Origin: Paracoccaceae bacterium | GTDB taxonomy: Bacteria > Pseudomonadota > Alphaproteobacteria > Rhodobacterales > Rhodobacteraceae | Assembly (NCBI GenBank): GCA_011525185.1 | Contig: WTIQ01000188.1 | Coordinates: 1-7,094 of the forward strand | Length of the DNA stretch: 7,094 bases | Direction: 5' to 3' | In this document: positions 1 to 6,309 of the stretch, piece after piece | How the letters are laid out: each line of letters begins with the position of its first letter | How positions within the stretch are numbered: position 1 is the first letter of the stretch | Notes under the pieces: generated by a model | What the model was told of the DNA's origin: nothing | Seen by the model: only the letters and a program-made list of their open reading frames with translations | Database searches by the model: none | Program-made: the position numbers and the translations under genes

Positions 1-1098
1 GGAGTAAATCAAGGATACGGCCATACGATCTTTGTCAACAACAGTGATATAAATGGTATCTTTGTGATGCATCTCGTCTAAAAGGACATTTTGTTTTTGA
101 GCGACTTTCAAATTTATACGATAGGCAAGTGCCTTAGCAGTTTCAGGTGAAAGCATCTCATCCAAATTCGTACAGCGCGCGGGATCGGCAATAATTTCAT
201 TGCGTAATCCATAAGCAACCTTGGTGGCTTCCGCTTCGATATGAGCCCGCTCTGCGCCAAACGGGTCCATTTGCCCAAGATCGAATTGTGACAAGATATT
301 CAAAAGAAGGATCGCAGTTGCGCCTTGTCCATTTGGGGGATGCTCAAAGAGTTCGATATCCCCGTAGGAGATGGATATGGGATCTGTGTAAAAGGCGCGC
401 TGCGCTGCGAAATCCTCAAGGCTATGAACCCCGCCAAGCGCGTTTAAAGAGGTTACAATGTCGTGAGCAACTTCGCCTGTGTAAAAGCCATCTCGACCTT
501 CCTTTGCGATTCGTTCCAGAACCTCTGCTTGTTTTGGTGCGTAAAAAAGCTCGCCAATATTGGGCACTCGGCCATCTATCGTAAAATAGGGCTGTGCAGA
601 GGGGTGCAAATTCGACACCGCGCGATTCCAGTCAAGACGCACTCTGGGCGCAACGGGAACACCTGCACGGGCATAATGAATTGCAGGTGCCAAAACCTCT
701 GCAAGACTCTTATTTCCCCAATCGCTGTTGAGTTGACAAAACGCATCAATGGCACCTGGCACGGTGATCGCATCGACTGACTGTTTCACCACGCGGCCGT
801 GTCCTTTATCTCTCAGCATACTTGCAGAGAGGTTTTTGGGTGCGCATCCAGAGCCGTTTAATGATCTGACGTCATTGCTTCCTGCAGGAGAAAAGAGCAC
901 AAAACAATCGCCGCCAATTCCGGTCATTTGCGGTTCGCAGAGACCCAAAAGAACAGCACCTGCAATTGCTGCATCCATTGCATTGCCACCCTCCTTGAGA
1001 ACCGATATCGCCGTTTGCGCGGCCAGAGGGTGAGACGTGGCGCAAAGCCCGTCATTAGCAAAAACCGCCGAGCGGCCTGGGAGGTGAAAGTCACGCAT
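1..1098 (-). CDS. ggt: Gamma-glutamyltranspeptidase-like Ntn-hydrolase (5' part, truncated by window edge)
   Basis: Reading the minus strand from the ATG at 1098-1096 gives 366 uninterrupted codons ending exactly at base 1, so the C-terminal part lies outside. The protein begins MRDFHLPGRSAV and carries GGT hallmarks: SHPLAA (22-27), GGNAMDAAIA (37-46), EPQMTGIGGDCF (55-66), TVPGA (112-116), and the autoprocessing region DTIYITVVDKD (347-357). There T348 aligns with the N-terminal nucleophile threonine of the small subunit, so the family's self-cleavage into two subunits is expected. There is no hydrophobic signal peptide, unlike the secreted E. coli and Bacillus enzymes, so a cytoplasmic location is inferred. 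The classical FRE-x-AP arginine segment reads NGSGCAP (81-87) here. That points to the GGT-like/acylase subgroup, and true glutathione hydrolysis is uncertain. A second in-frame ATG at 1107 is preceded by AGAGAA. I prefer 1098 because family members typically start MRDF. Confidence 0.93.
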   Translation of the reverse strand, partial: MRDFHLPGRSAVFANDGLCATSHPLAAQTAISVLKEGGNAMDAAIAGAVLLGLCEPQMTGIGGDCFVLFSPAGSNDVRSLNGSGCAPKNLSASMLRDKGHGRVVKQSVDAITVPGAIDAFCQLNSDWGNKSLAEVLAPAIHYARAGVPVAPRVRLDWNRAVSNLHPSAQPYFTIDGRVPNIGELFYAPKQAEVLERIAKEGRDGFYTGEVAHDIVTSLNALGGVHSLEDFAAQRAFYTDPISISYGDIELFEHPPNGQGATAILLLNILSQFDLGQMDPFGAERAHIEAEATKVAYGLRNEIIADPARCTNLDEMLSPETAKALAYRINLKVAQKQNVLLDEMHHKDTIYITVVDKDRMAVSLIYS

Positions 1099-1792
1099 GA
1101 TCAACATCCATATTCTCTTGCTGCATACCTATCGCAATTGCTTGGGGCGTCAATGGGATGTTCAAACCTCGTGGATTTGGCACAAAATAATAAGGCCCTG
1201 TGCGTAATAGAAAATGATAGAGAAAACACCCCGTTTGGTGGCAAGACTGATCTGTGCGTGCATGTCCAAAGGCCGCCACATCCAATACACCAAGTTAATG
1301 CTATAGATTATTAGCTTCGATCATCTGAATTGAGACAATCAACCCCAGTTCTGGATACCTTTGGGCTACCGCATTGTTTGCAAGTGATATTCAGAGCTCG
1401 CATTATGTGCTCGCCGTGGGGCAGGCGAACACATGCTGAAATACTTTGTATTTCACGGCTATAAGGGACTTCCAGCAATTCCTTATCCATAATTCGGGTT
1501 AATCATTGCGCCTTCGTGCCCGCATGAAACCCAGTTATAGACAACGCGTAATGAAAAAGACCTCGTCATATCACCGCTCTCTTGTGAAAATGAGGATGGC
1601 GCCTGCTTGTATGGTCGCTCATTGCGATCATGAAATTGTTAACGGTTTTCCCAAAATACAAAAATATTCCAATGGTTTGACATTTTGAACGCGCCAGCTA
1701 GGGGGTAGGCAAGCGCATCCTGATGGTGCCATCGGCGCGGTCTTAGTGTGATTGTTTCAAGTGTGCAGAGGTCTTTAAACTATTTACAATAC
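1099..1792. other. Long stretch (about 690 bp) without a convincing gene
   Basis: Neither strand holds an open frame that resembles a known protein. Two items are visible. The first is a minus-strand frame from a TTG at 1285 to a TGA at 1091-1093 (64 codons), whose end overlaps the ggt start as ATGCGTGA; it contains the segment TGPYYFVPNPRGLNIPL, which I cannot assign. The second is a group of inverted repeats at 1405-1486, listed separately. A plus-strand frame at 1506-1688 (60 codons) is rich in Arg, Lys and Met, has no family signature and is probably chance. No rho-independent terminator with a T-run is seen after the anti-sigma gene that ends at 1793. The stretch may hold the ggt promoter and leader, a small RNA, or a decayed gene. 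Confidence 0.5.
1405..1486. repeat. Three consecutive inverted repeats (candidate structured RNA or binding sites)
   Basis: Stem 1: arms 1405-1415 and 1424-1434 (ATGTGCTCGCC / GGCGAACACAT) pair at 10 of 11 positions around an 8-nt loop. The odd pair (1410/1429) is C-A if read from the plus strand but a G-U wobble in a minus-strand transcript. Stem 2: arms 1437-1444 and 1448-1455 (TGAAATAC / GTATTTCA) are perfect, with a TTT loop. Stem 3: arms 1461-1468 and 1479-1486 (ATAAGGGA / TTCCTTAT) pair with one G-T wobble on the plus strand and a 10-nt loop. Stems 1 and 2 are only 2 nt apart. No T-run follows on either strand, so this is not a standard intrinsic terminator. Function is unknown; the repeats themselves are seen directly. 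Confidence 0.5.
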
Positions 1793-2230
1793 CTAGGAAT
1801 GGAGAGGAATTTTTAGATTTAGGACATTGCGCTGATCAAAACGCTCATATTTTATCGCAGAGCATAATGCGACGACGAGCGACCAGCCAAACCCACCCTC
1901 CGGCAGCTCATTGAGAAGTGAGCCTATGTCCTCCGAATTTAATGTGCTGGTTATATTGGGATTGTAGGCAACACCTGGATCAATGATCATAGCACAAAAC
2001 TGGTTGTCATAGAGCTCCCAAGTTAATTGTACGTCCGAAGGGTTGTAGGGTATATCTCCATGTTCGACGATATTGTTTAAAACCTCTGCGAGCACCAACT
2101 CTATGGACTGGAAATCCTGTATGGCTAAACCTGTTCTTAGGACTTGCGATTTAATGTCCCTAAGGCCTTTGCGAACAGACAGAAAGTCCTCTGACTGTTT
2201 AAGGCAAATGTTGAGATGACCGTTCTTCAT
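1793..2230 (-). CDS. Anti-sigma factor / HATPase serine kinase (RsbW/RbaW-like)
   Basis: This 145-residue protein is about the usual length for an RsbW/SpoIIAB-type GHKL ATPase. The N box is AEVLNNIVEH (48-57), with E49 as the expected catalytic base and N53 as the Mg-ATP ligand. The G1 box is DPG (84-86), and the glycine-rich G2 lid is PEGGFGWSL (110-118). In this family the protein sequesters a sigma factor and phosphorylates its STAS-domain antagonist, giving a partner switch controlled by ATP and phosphorylation. Its start lies 20 bp after the stop of the STAS gene, with GGAG about 11 nt upstream of the ATG, so the two are very probably one transcript read STAS first. The pair resembles RbaV/RbaW of Rhodobacter capsulatus, which affects gene transfer agent production. 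Orthology is inferred, and no sigma factor target is visible here. Confidence 0.92.
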   Translation of the reverse strand: MKNGHLNICLKQSEDFLSVRKGLRDIKSQVLRTGLAIQDFQSIELVLAEVLNNIVEHGDIPYNPSDVQLTWELYDNQFCAMIIDPGVAYNPNITSTLNSEDIGSLLNELPEGGFGWSLVVALCSAIKYERFDQRNVLNLKIPLHS

Positions 2231-2250
2231 TAAAATGTAAACTCCATCAA

Positions 2251-2598
2251 TTACATAAGTGACTTGTCTGGTTCTTTGAGCGCGCTATCCAAGGTCTCAT
2301 AGATGCTGAAAACAGAGTCCATCCGAGTGAGCCTAAAGACCTTTTGAACCGCCTCCTCCAAGTGACACAGCTCCAAGCGGTCATTTGGCCCCAGCATTTT
2401 CATGGCGCTTACGATGGCTCCAAGGCCGCTTGAGTCTATAAAATCCACGCCTTTTAAGTTAAGAACGACGCGGTGAGGCATCTCTTGCGTTGCAGAGCGA
2501 AAAAGCTCTTTAAAATTTGTGGCTTCAGCCGCATCAATCCGATTGCCATGTACATGCAAAACTAATGTTTCATCAAAGGGTTCTTGGGAAATGTGCAT
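2251..2598 (-). CDS. STAS-domain anti-sigma factor antagonist (RsbV/RbaV-like)
   Basis: This is a single STAS domain of 115 residues, close to the full length of RsbV/SpoIIAA proteins. Beta strand LVLHVHGNRIDA (12-23) leads into RVVLNLKGVDFIDSSGLGAI (43-62). The DSSG motif (55-58) carries the serine expected to be phosphorylated by the partner kinase, most likely S57. The later segment FRLTRMDSVFSIYET (88-102) matches the usual STAS end. When unphosphorylated, such proteins bind the anti-sigma kinase and free the sigma factor. The start at 2598 has a good AAGGAAG Shine-Dalgarno about 7 nt upstream. It is the first gene of the two-gene minus-strand unit with the HATPase gene and is transcribed divergently from the thiolase. 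No RsbU/RbaY-type phosphatase is in the window, so the input side must be encoded elsewhere. Confidence 0.93.
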   Translation of the reverse strand: MHISQEPFDETLVLHVHGNRIDAAEATNFKELFRSATQEMPHRVVLNLKGVDFIDSSGLGAIVSAMKMLGPNDRLELCHLEEAVQKVFRLTRMDSVFSIYETLDSALKEPDKSLM

Positions 2599-2688
2599 TC
2601 ATACTTCCTTAGTCCGAGTGGTTGTTGCAGTTGTAAGGAACAAAGGTTATTTTTTGATGATCAGAGATCTTGAAGCTGGAGAAACCAC
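2599..2688. promoter_or_regulatory. Divergent promoter region between STAS gene and thiolase
   Basis: Ninety bases separate two genes that read away from each other, so both promoters should lie here or just inside the genes. For the plus strand a weak sigma-70-like pair can be drawn: TTGCAG (2625-2630), a 17-nt spacer, then TATTTT (2648-2653). The match to consensus is poor. A GGAG (about 7 nt before the thiolase ATG) and AAGGAAG (before the STAS ATG) mark the ribosome binding sites. No clear operator is seen. Confidence 0.3.
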
Positions 2689-3861
2689 ATGAAAAATGTC
2701 GTAATTTGCGGGGCGTCCCGTACCCCAATAGGCGGCTTTCAGGGCGAATTGTCAGATGTATCGGCGCCCGAACTTGGTGGACACGCAATAAAAGCCGCTT
2801 TGAAACAGACGGGCGCTGTGACGGTTGATGAAGTTTTGATGGGTAATGTCCTATCGGCTGGTCAGGGCCAAGCCCCCGCGCGTCAGGCAGGATTTGCAGC
2901 GGGCCTAGAGGAAACGGTGCCTGCCACGACACTTAACAAGATGTGTGGCTCGGGGATGAAAACGACCATGATTGGATATGATCAAATTGCTCTGGGTCAG
3001 TCTAATATTATGGCCGTTGGTGGTATGGAGAGCATGACGAACGCACCGTATGTGCTGTCTAAAATGCGTTCAGGGGCACGACTTGGCCACGGAGAGGTCA
3101 AAGATCACATGTTTTTAGATGGTCTTGAGGACGCCTATGATAAGGGGCGTCTCATGGGGACCTTTGCGGAAGATTGCGCTGAAAAATATCAATTCACACG
3201 CGAAGCGCAGGATGACTATGCGCTGACATCATTGTCAAATGCGCTGGGCGCTCAGGAACAAGGGGCATTTGAAAATGAAATAAGTGCCTTTTCGCTCCAA
3301 ACCCGAAAAGGTGAATTGGTTTATGATCGTGACGAGCAGCCCAAACTGGCACGACCTGAAAAAATCCCACATCTGAAACCAGCGTTTCGTCAGAATGGGA
3401 CGGTGACACCTGCGAATTCCTCTTCTATTTCAGATGGTGCTTCCGCGCTTATCCTCGCGTCTGAAGATCATGCCAAAAGTGCCGACATGCCCATCCGTGC
3501 TCGAATATTGGGTCACGCAAGCCATGCGCAAGCACCTGGCTGGTTCGCAACTGCTCCTATTCCTGCGGCTCGCAAGTTATTGGAGCGTCTGGAGTGGTCT
3601 GTTAAGGATGTTGATTTATGGGAGGTTAATGAAGCTTTTGCTGTGGTGCCAATGGCCTTTATGCAGGATATGGGCATTCCTCGAGATAAGATTAATGTGC
3701 ACGGCGGGGCATGCGCGCTGGGCCATCCAATAGGAGCCTCTGGCTCGCGCATTATCGTCACATTGCTGAATGCTTTGGAGCGCTATGACTTAAAAAGAGG
3801 CGTTGCCGCCATCTGCATAGGAGGAGGAGAAGGCACCGCCATAGCAATTGAGAGGGATTGA
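2689..3861 (+). CDS. Thiolase, acetyl-CoA C-acyltransferase family
   Basis: This is a complete 390-residue thiolase, typical for the degradative/biosynthetic thiolase family. It catalyses reversible cleavage of 3-ketoacyl-CoA with CoA, or condensation of two acyl-CoAs, in the cytoplasm. The N-terminal SRTPIGGF (10-17) is followed by the nucleophile loop NKMCGSGMK with C86. NEAFA (314-318) supplies the oxyanion-hole Asn, HGGACALGHPIGASGSR (338-354) holds the catalytic H346, and CIGGGEGTA (376-384) holds the acid/base C376. All catalytic residues are intact. The start is supported by GGAG 7 nt upstream. No acyl-CoA dehydrogenase, hydratase or phaB lies alongside, so the sequence cannot separate a phaA-type acetoacetyl-CoA thiolase from a fadA-type beta-oxidation enzyme or a more specialised member. 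It stands alone, divergent from the partner-switch genes and convergent with the OmpA lipoprotein gene. Confidence 0.95.
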   Translation: MKNVVICGASRTPIGGFQGELSDVSAPELGGHAIKAALKQTGAVTVDEVLMGNVLSAGQGQAPARQAGFAAGLEETVPATTLNKMCGSGMKTTMIGYDQIALGQSNIMAVGGMESMTNAPYVLSKMRSGARLGHGEVKDHMFLDGLEDAYDKGRLMGTFAEDCAEKYQFTREAQDDYALTSLSNALGAQEQGAFENEISAFSLQTRKGELVYDRDEQPKLARPEKIPHLKPAFRQNGTVTPANSSSISDGASALILASEDHAKSADMPIRARILGHASHAQAPGWFATAPIPAARKLLERLEWSVKDVDLWEVNEAFAVVPMAFMQDMGIPRDKINVHGGACALGHPIGASGSRIIVTLLNALERYDLKRGVAAICIGGGEGTAIAIERD

Positions 3862-3977
3862 GCATCGCGCAAATTCAATGACTATCGCGAAATGACTTTA
3901 TCCTAATAACCTCGTTTCGCTCTATGTGCAGTCAATAGAAAACGACCAAGTCACTCATGGCAAAGACGTTCACTATT

Positions 3978-4012
3978 GAAAAAGTCTCCAACTCAGGGTT
4001 GGAGCCTTTTTT
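3978..4012. terminator. Bidirectional intrinsic terminator
   Basis: The arms CTCCAAC (3986-3992) and GTTGGAG (3998-4004) pair perfectly around the 5-nt loop TCAGG. After one T/C mismatch the stem continues with G3984-C4006 and then an A-run (3979-3983) facing a T-run (4007-4012). The T-run serves the plus-strand thiolase transcript, and the A-run becomes a U-run for the minus-strand OmpA transcript. It sits 117 bp after the thiolase stop and 22 bp beyond the OmpA stop, as expected between convergent genes. Confidence 0.88.
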
Positions 4013-4034
4013 CACAATTATATTAACGCCTCAG

Positions 4035-4706
4035 TCAGTAATTATTAGCCGTCGGCAGGATCACGATCTCTACGCGACGGTTTTGCCGACGCCCATCAGC
4101 TGTCAAATTCGAGGCAATAGGTTGATCTTCGCCACGCCCCATTGCGATCACGCGTGAGGGTGCGACACCATTTTGTAGAAGGATATTGGTCACGCTATTT
4201 GCGCGCGCCACAGACAGTGACTGATTATAAGATGCAGCCCCCGTATTATCGGTGTGACCAATGACTTGAACGGTGGTGTTTGGGTAGGCCTGTAAATTGC
4301 CCGCAAGAGCGCCGAGATCTGCCATAAGATCAGGGCGTAAACTTGTGCTGTCGACGTCAAATAAGATATCCTGTGGCAGGGTGACAATCAGGCGATCCCC
4401 CGTATTTTGGATAAGAACATTTTGGTTGCCCATTTGACGTCTGAGGTCTTCCTCCTGTTTGTCTAGCTGGTTGCCAATCGCAGCGCCCAAGCCGCCGCCG
4501 ATGATTGCCCCGCGCAATGCACGATTGCGTTTGTCTTCAGCGTCTGATCCACCCATCATGCCGCCCACGGCGCCGATTAGGCCGCCCACAAGTGCGCCTT
4601 GACGCGTTTTCTCATAATTATTTGGTCCCTCTATTCGCTCAGGACCCGTACAGGCCGCAAGTCCGAGTGAGGAAACGGCAAGAAGGCAGATAAATTTCCG
4701 ATGCAT
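4035..4706 (-). CDS. OmpA-family outer-membrane lipoprotein with glycine zipper (YiaD-like)
   Basis: From the ATG at 4706 this is 223 residues. A short basic start MHRK and hydrophobic stretch lead to the lipobox LAAC (16-19). C19 is the lipidation site, and the +2 Thr is consistent with outer-membrane sorting. Next comes a glycine-zipper region with two Gly/Ala-rich helices (about 37-53 and 66-78), a short charged linker, and a C-terminal OmpA domain (about 105-218). Its motifs are ILFDVDSTSL, GHTDNTG (150-156) and RRQNRRVEI (206-214); the Asp and Arg residues of this domain bind meso-diaminopimelate in peptidoglycan. The likely role is tethering the outer membrane to the cell wall. An upstream in-frame ATG at 4715 would abut the GAAGG ribosome site directly, whereas 4706 is 9 nt from it, so 4706 is preferred. 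It is transcribed toward the bidirectional terminator, 60-70 bp downstream of the Ada-like gene. Confidence 0.92.
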   Translation of the reverse strand: MHRKFICLLAVSSLGLAACTGPERIEGPNNYEKTRQGALVGGLIGAVGGMMGGSDAEDKRNRALRGAIIGGGLGAAIGNQLDKQEEDLRRQMGNQNVLIQNTGDRLIVTLPQDILFDVDSTSLRPDLMADLGALAGNLQAYPNTTVQVIGHTDNTGAASYNQSLSVARANSVTNILLQNGVAPSRVIAMGRGEDQPIASNLTADGRRQNRRVEIVILPTANNY

Positions 4707-4775
4707 TGATGTCATCCTTCGGCAATCAAATTTTGACTGAAAGTAAGGCGGTTCGCGTTTTGAAAAAAGTCAGAT

Positions 4776-5573
4776 TTATGTTATTGGCGAAATTGCGCCA
4801 TCATCGGCGAAGTCTTTGCGCAGGCCTTCGTAAGCCAGCAATAGTCGTTTGACCGAGGTTCCCCAATGATAGCCCCCTAAATCACCCGTTTTACGAATAA
4901 CCCGATGACACGGGATTAGCCAACTTATAGGGTTTTTACCGATGCTGCTGGCAACTGCTCTTACGGCTGCGGAGCGACCCGCATGTTGTGCAAGCGTCGC
5001 GTAATCGGTGATGCACCCAGATGGTATATAAAGCAAGGCACGCCATACATCTAACTGTAGCGCAGTTCCCATAAGGTGAAGGGGCGCTGCACTGGACATT
5101 AGCGAGCATATGTCCCAAGCGGGCGTTTTGGTTTCTCGGCACGTTTTTAGGGACCAGCGGCTTTTCATATCGGCTAAGGCACGCTCACGTCCGACAGTGT
5201 GACAAAAGGCAAGACCGCAAACTCCGCGATCTGTTTCGCAAATCAACCCTTCACCGAATGGCGTATCGGTCCATGCATATCTGATCTCAATCTCTTGGCG
5301 AGACTTAGAGTGCATAAGATCCCAGCTCATTTCAGGCAAACTTCCAGCCAACGCCTCATTAAACTGAAATGTATTATTGTTATTTTGCGTCGACAAAAGC
5401 TTGCGAGCATAGTGCGGGGAAAAATATTCCTTAAAAGGTTCTATGATTTTCACACCTGCCCATGTTTCCACAATCGATTTGTCGACTTCTATCGAGGGAT
5501 GATCGCCTAGCTGCGCGTCATGGTCATTCATGATCCGCAGAAGTGTTTTGGAATGAGCGTTTGTTTGTGTCAT
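4776..5573 (-). CDS. Ada-like O6-alkylguanine-DNA alkyltransferase with degenerate AraC-type region
   Basis: This 265-residue protein has a clear C-terminal suicide methyltransferase. A ribonuclease-H-like lead domain begins near IRYAWTDTPFGEGLI (97-111). QLDVWRALLYIPSG (173-186) starts the DNA-binding part, TDYATLAQHAGRSAAVRAV (189-207) is the helix-turn-helix with its arginine finger, and IPCHRVIRKTGDLGGY (220-235) holds the acceptor cysteine C222. It repairs O6-methylguanine by irreversible transfer to that cysteine. The N-terminal 95 residues correspond to the AraC-type domain of the bifunctional HTH/methyltransferase proteins common in alphaproteobacteria. Only traces remain, such as ETWAGV (36-41) and YARKLL (55-60). 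The first HTH looks shortened, and an Asn run (64-67) interrupts the second half. There is no Ada zinc-binding domain. Repair activity is well supported; transcriptional activation is doubtful. AGGG lies 4-5 nt before the ATG. Confidence 0.9.
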   Translation of the reverse strand: MTQTNAHSKTLLRIMNDHDAQLGDHPSIEVDKSIVETWAGVKIIEPFKEYFSPHYARKLLSTQNNNNTFQFNEALAGSLPEMSWDLMHSKSRQEIEIRYAWTDTPFGEGLICETDRGVCGLAFCHTVGRERALADMKSRWSLKTCRETKTPAWDICSLMSSAAPLHLMGTALQLDVWRALLYIPSGCITDYATLAQHAGRSAAVRAVASSIGKNPISWLIPCHRVIRKTGDLGGYHWGTSVKRLLLAYEGLRKDFADDGAISPIT

Positions 5574-5649
5574 TTTTCCCTATATTTATAAGAGGTCATG
5601 CTGGAAATATGGAAACATATTATTCGCACTTGTCCTTTTGAGAGACAAG
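5574..5649. promoter_or_regulatory. Divergent promoter region between Ada-like gene and nth
   Basis: Seventy-six bases carry the start signals of two divergent DNA-repair genes. For nth a TATTAT (5618-5623) is a 5-of-6 match to a sigma-70 -10 box, but the hexamer 17 nt upstream (GTCATG) is a poor -35. GAGAG before the ATG at 5650 is the ribosome site. An AT-rich TATAAATATA (5581-5590 read on the minus strand) lies very close to the Ada-like start. No alphaproteobacterial LexA box (GTTC-N7-GTTC) is visible. Confidence 0.3.
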
Positions 5650-6309
5650 ATGCATAGCTCAGGCATGGTAAAGCAACTTGATTTTCACAGTATAAAGACG
5701 ATTTTTGGGCGGTTTGAAGAGGTTGAAGCTGCGCCAAAGGGCGAGCTGGATCATACGAATGCCTATACATTGCTCGTGGCTGTTGCGCTCAGCGCTCAGG
5801 CCACAGATGTGGGTGTCAATAAGGCGACCAAAGAGCTCTTTAAGATTGTTGAGACGCCACAACAGATGCTGGACCTTGGCGAAGAGGCCTTAATTGACCA
5901 TATCAAAACCATCGGTCTTTACCGCAATAAAGCGAAAAATGTCATGAAAATGGCCCAAATTTTGGTTGAAGACTATGCGGGTATCGTCCCAAACTCGCGG
6001 GCGGCCCTTGAGGCGCTTCCTGGGGTTGGACGCAAAACTGCGAATGTGGTTTTGAATATGTGGTGGTCACATCCTGCACAAGCCGTGGATACGCATATCT
6101 TTCGTGTCGGGAATCGTTCGGGAATTGCGGTCGGCAAAGACGTAGTTGCGGTAGAGCGTGCGATAGAGGACCATATCCCAACTGAGTTTCAAAAACACGC
6201 GCACCACTGGTTAATTCTACATGGTCGTTATCACTGTAAGGCGCGCAAGCCTCTCTGCAGTACCTGCCTAATACGAGATATCTGTTTATTTGAGGACAAA
6301 GAGTTATGA
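5650..6309 (+). CDS. nth: Endonuclease III (DNA glycosylase / AP lyase)
   Basis: This 219-residue protein is close to the usual Nth length. It excises oxidised pyrimidines and nicks abasic sites in base excision repair. Early conserved segments are YTLLVAVALSAQATD (39-53) and IGLYRNKAKNV (88-98). The helix-hairpin-helix LPGVGRKTANV (123-133) holds the catalytic lysine K129, and AVDTHIFRV (145-153) holds the catalytic D147. The C-terminus has the [4Fe-4S] pattern C196-x6-C203-x2-C206-x5-C212, all present. An in-frame TTG at 5638 would add four residues, but GAGAG is placed 5 nt before the ATG at 5650, so that start is chosen. The stop overlaps the next start as ATGA, which suggests translational coupling with the kinase. 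The gene is divergent from the alkylguanine methyltransferase. Confidence 0.96.
   Translation: MHSSGMVKQLDFHSIKTIFGRFEEVEAAPKGELDHTNAYTLLVAVALSAQATDVGVNKATKELFKIVETPQQMLDLGEEALIDHIKTIGLYRNKAKNVMKMAQILVEDYAGIVPNSRAALEALPGVGRKTANVVLNMWWSHPAQAVDTHIFRVGNRSGIAVGKDVVAVERAIEDHIPTEFQKHAHHWLILHGRYHCKARKPLCSTCLIRDICLFEDKEL

Noticed and set aside
288..1033. Several plus-strand open frames of 94-105 codons across 288-1033
   Set aside because: They lie antisense to the continuous GGT-like reading frame, have low-complexity Arg/Cys-rich translations and show no family motifs.
1506..1688. Plus-strand 60-codon frame in the gene-free stretch
   Set aside because: No good ribosome binding site, no recognisable motif, basic and Met-rich composition; treated as chance.
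1697..1760. GATGG-TG-CCATC palindrome and GC-rich segment downstream of the anti-sigma gene, considered as a terminator
   Set aside because: The stem is only 5 bp with a 2-nt loop and no T-run follows on either strand.
2609..2932. Minus-strand 107-codon frame extending into the shared promoter region
   Set aside because: Mostly antisense to the thiolase N-terminus, with a Pro/Arg/Leu-rich translation typical of shadow frames.
3957..4157. Plus-strand 66-codon frame after the thiolase
   Set aside because: It runs through the bidirectional terminator and into the antisense of the OmpA domain.
4707..4715. Upstream ATG start for the OmpA-type lipoprotein
   Set aside because: The only Shine-Dalgarno-like sequence (GAAGG) directly abuts it; the ATG at 4706 has proper spacing and gives a standard lipoprotein signal.
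5638..5649. TTG start for nth
   Set aside because: No ribosome binding site at suitable distance, whereas the ATG at 5650 has GAGAG 5 nt upstream.
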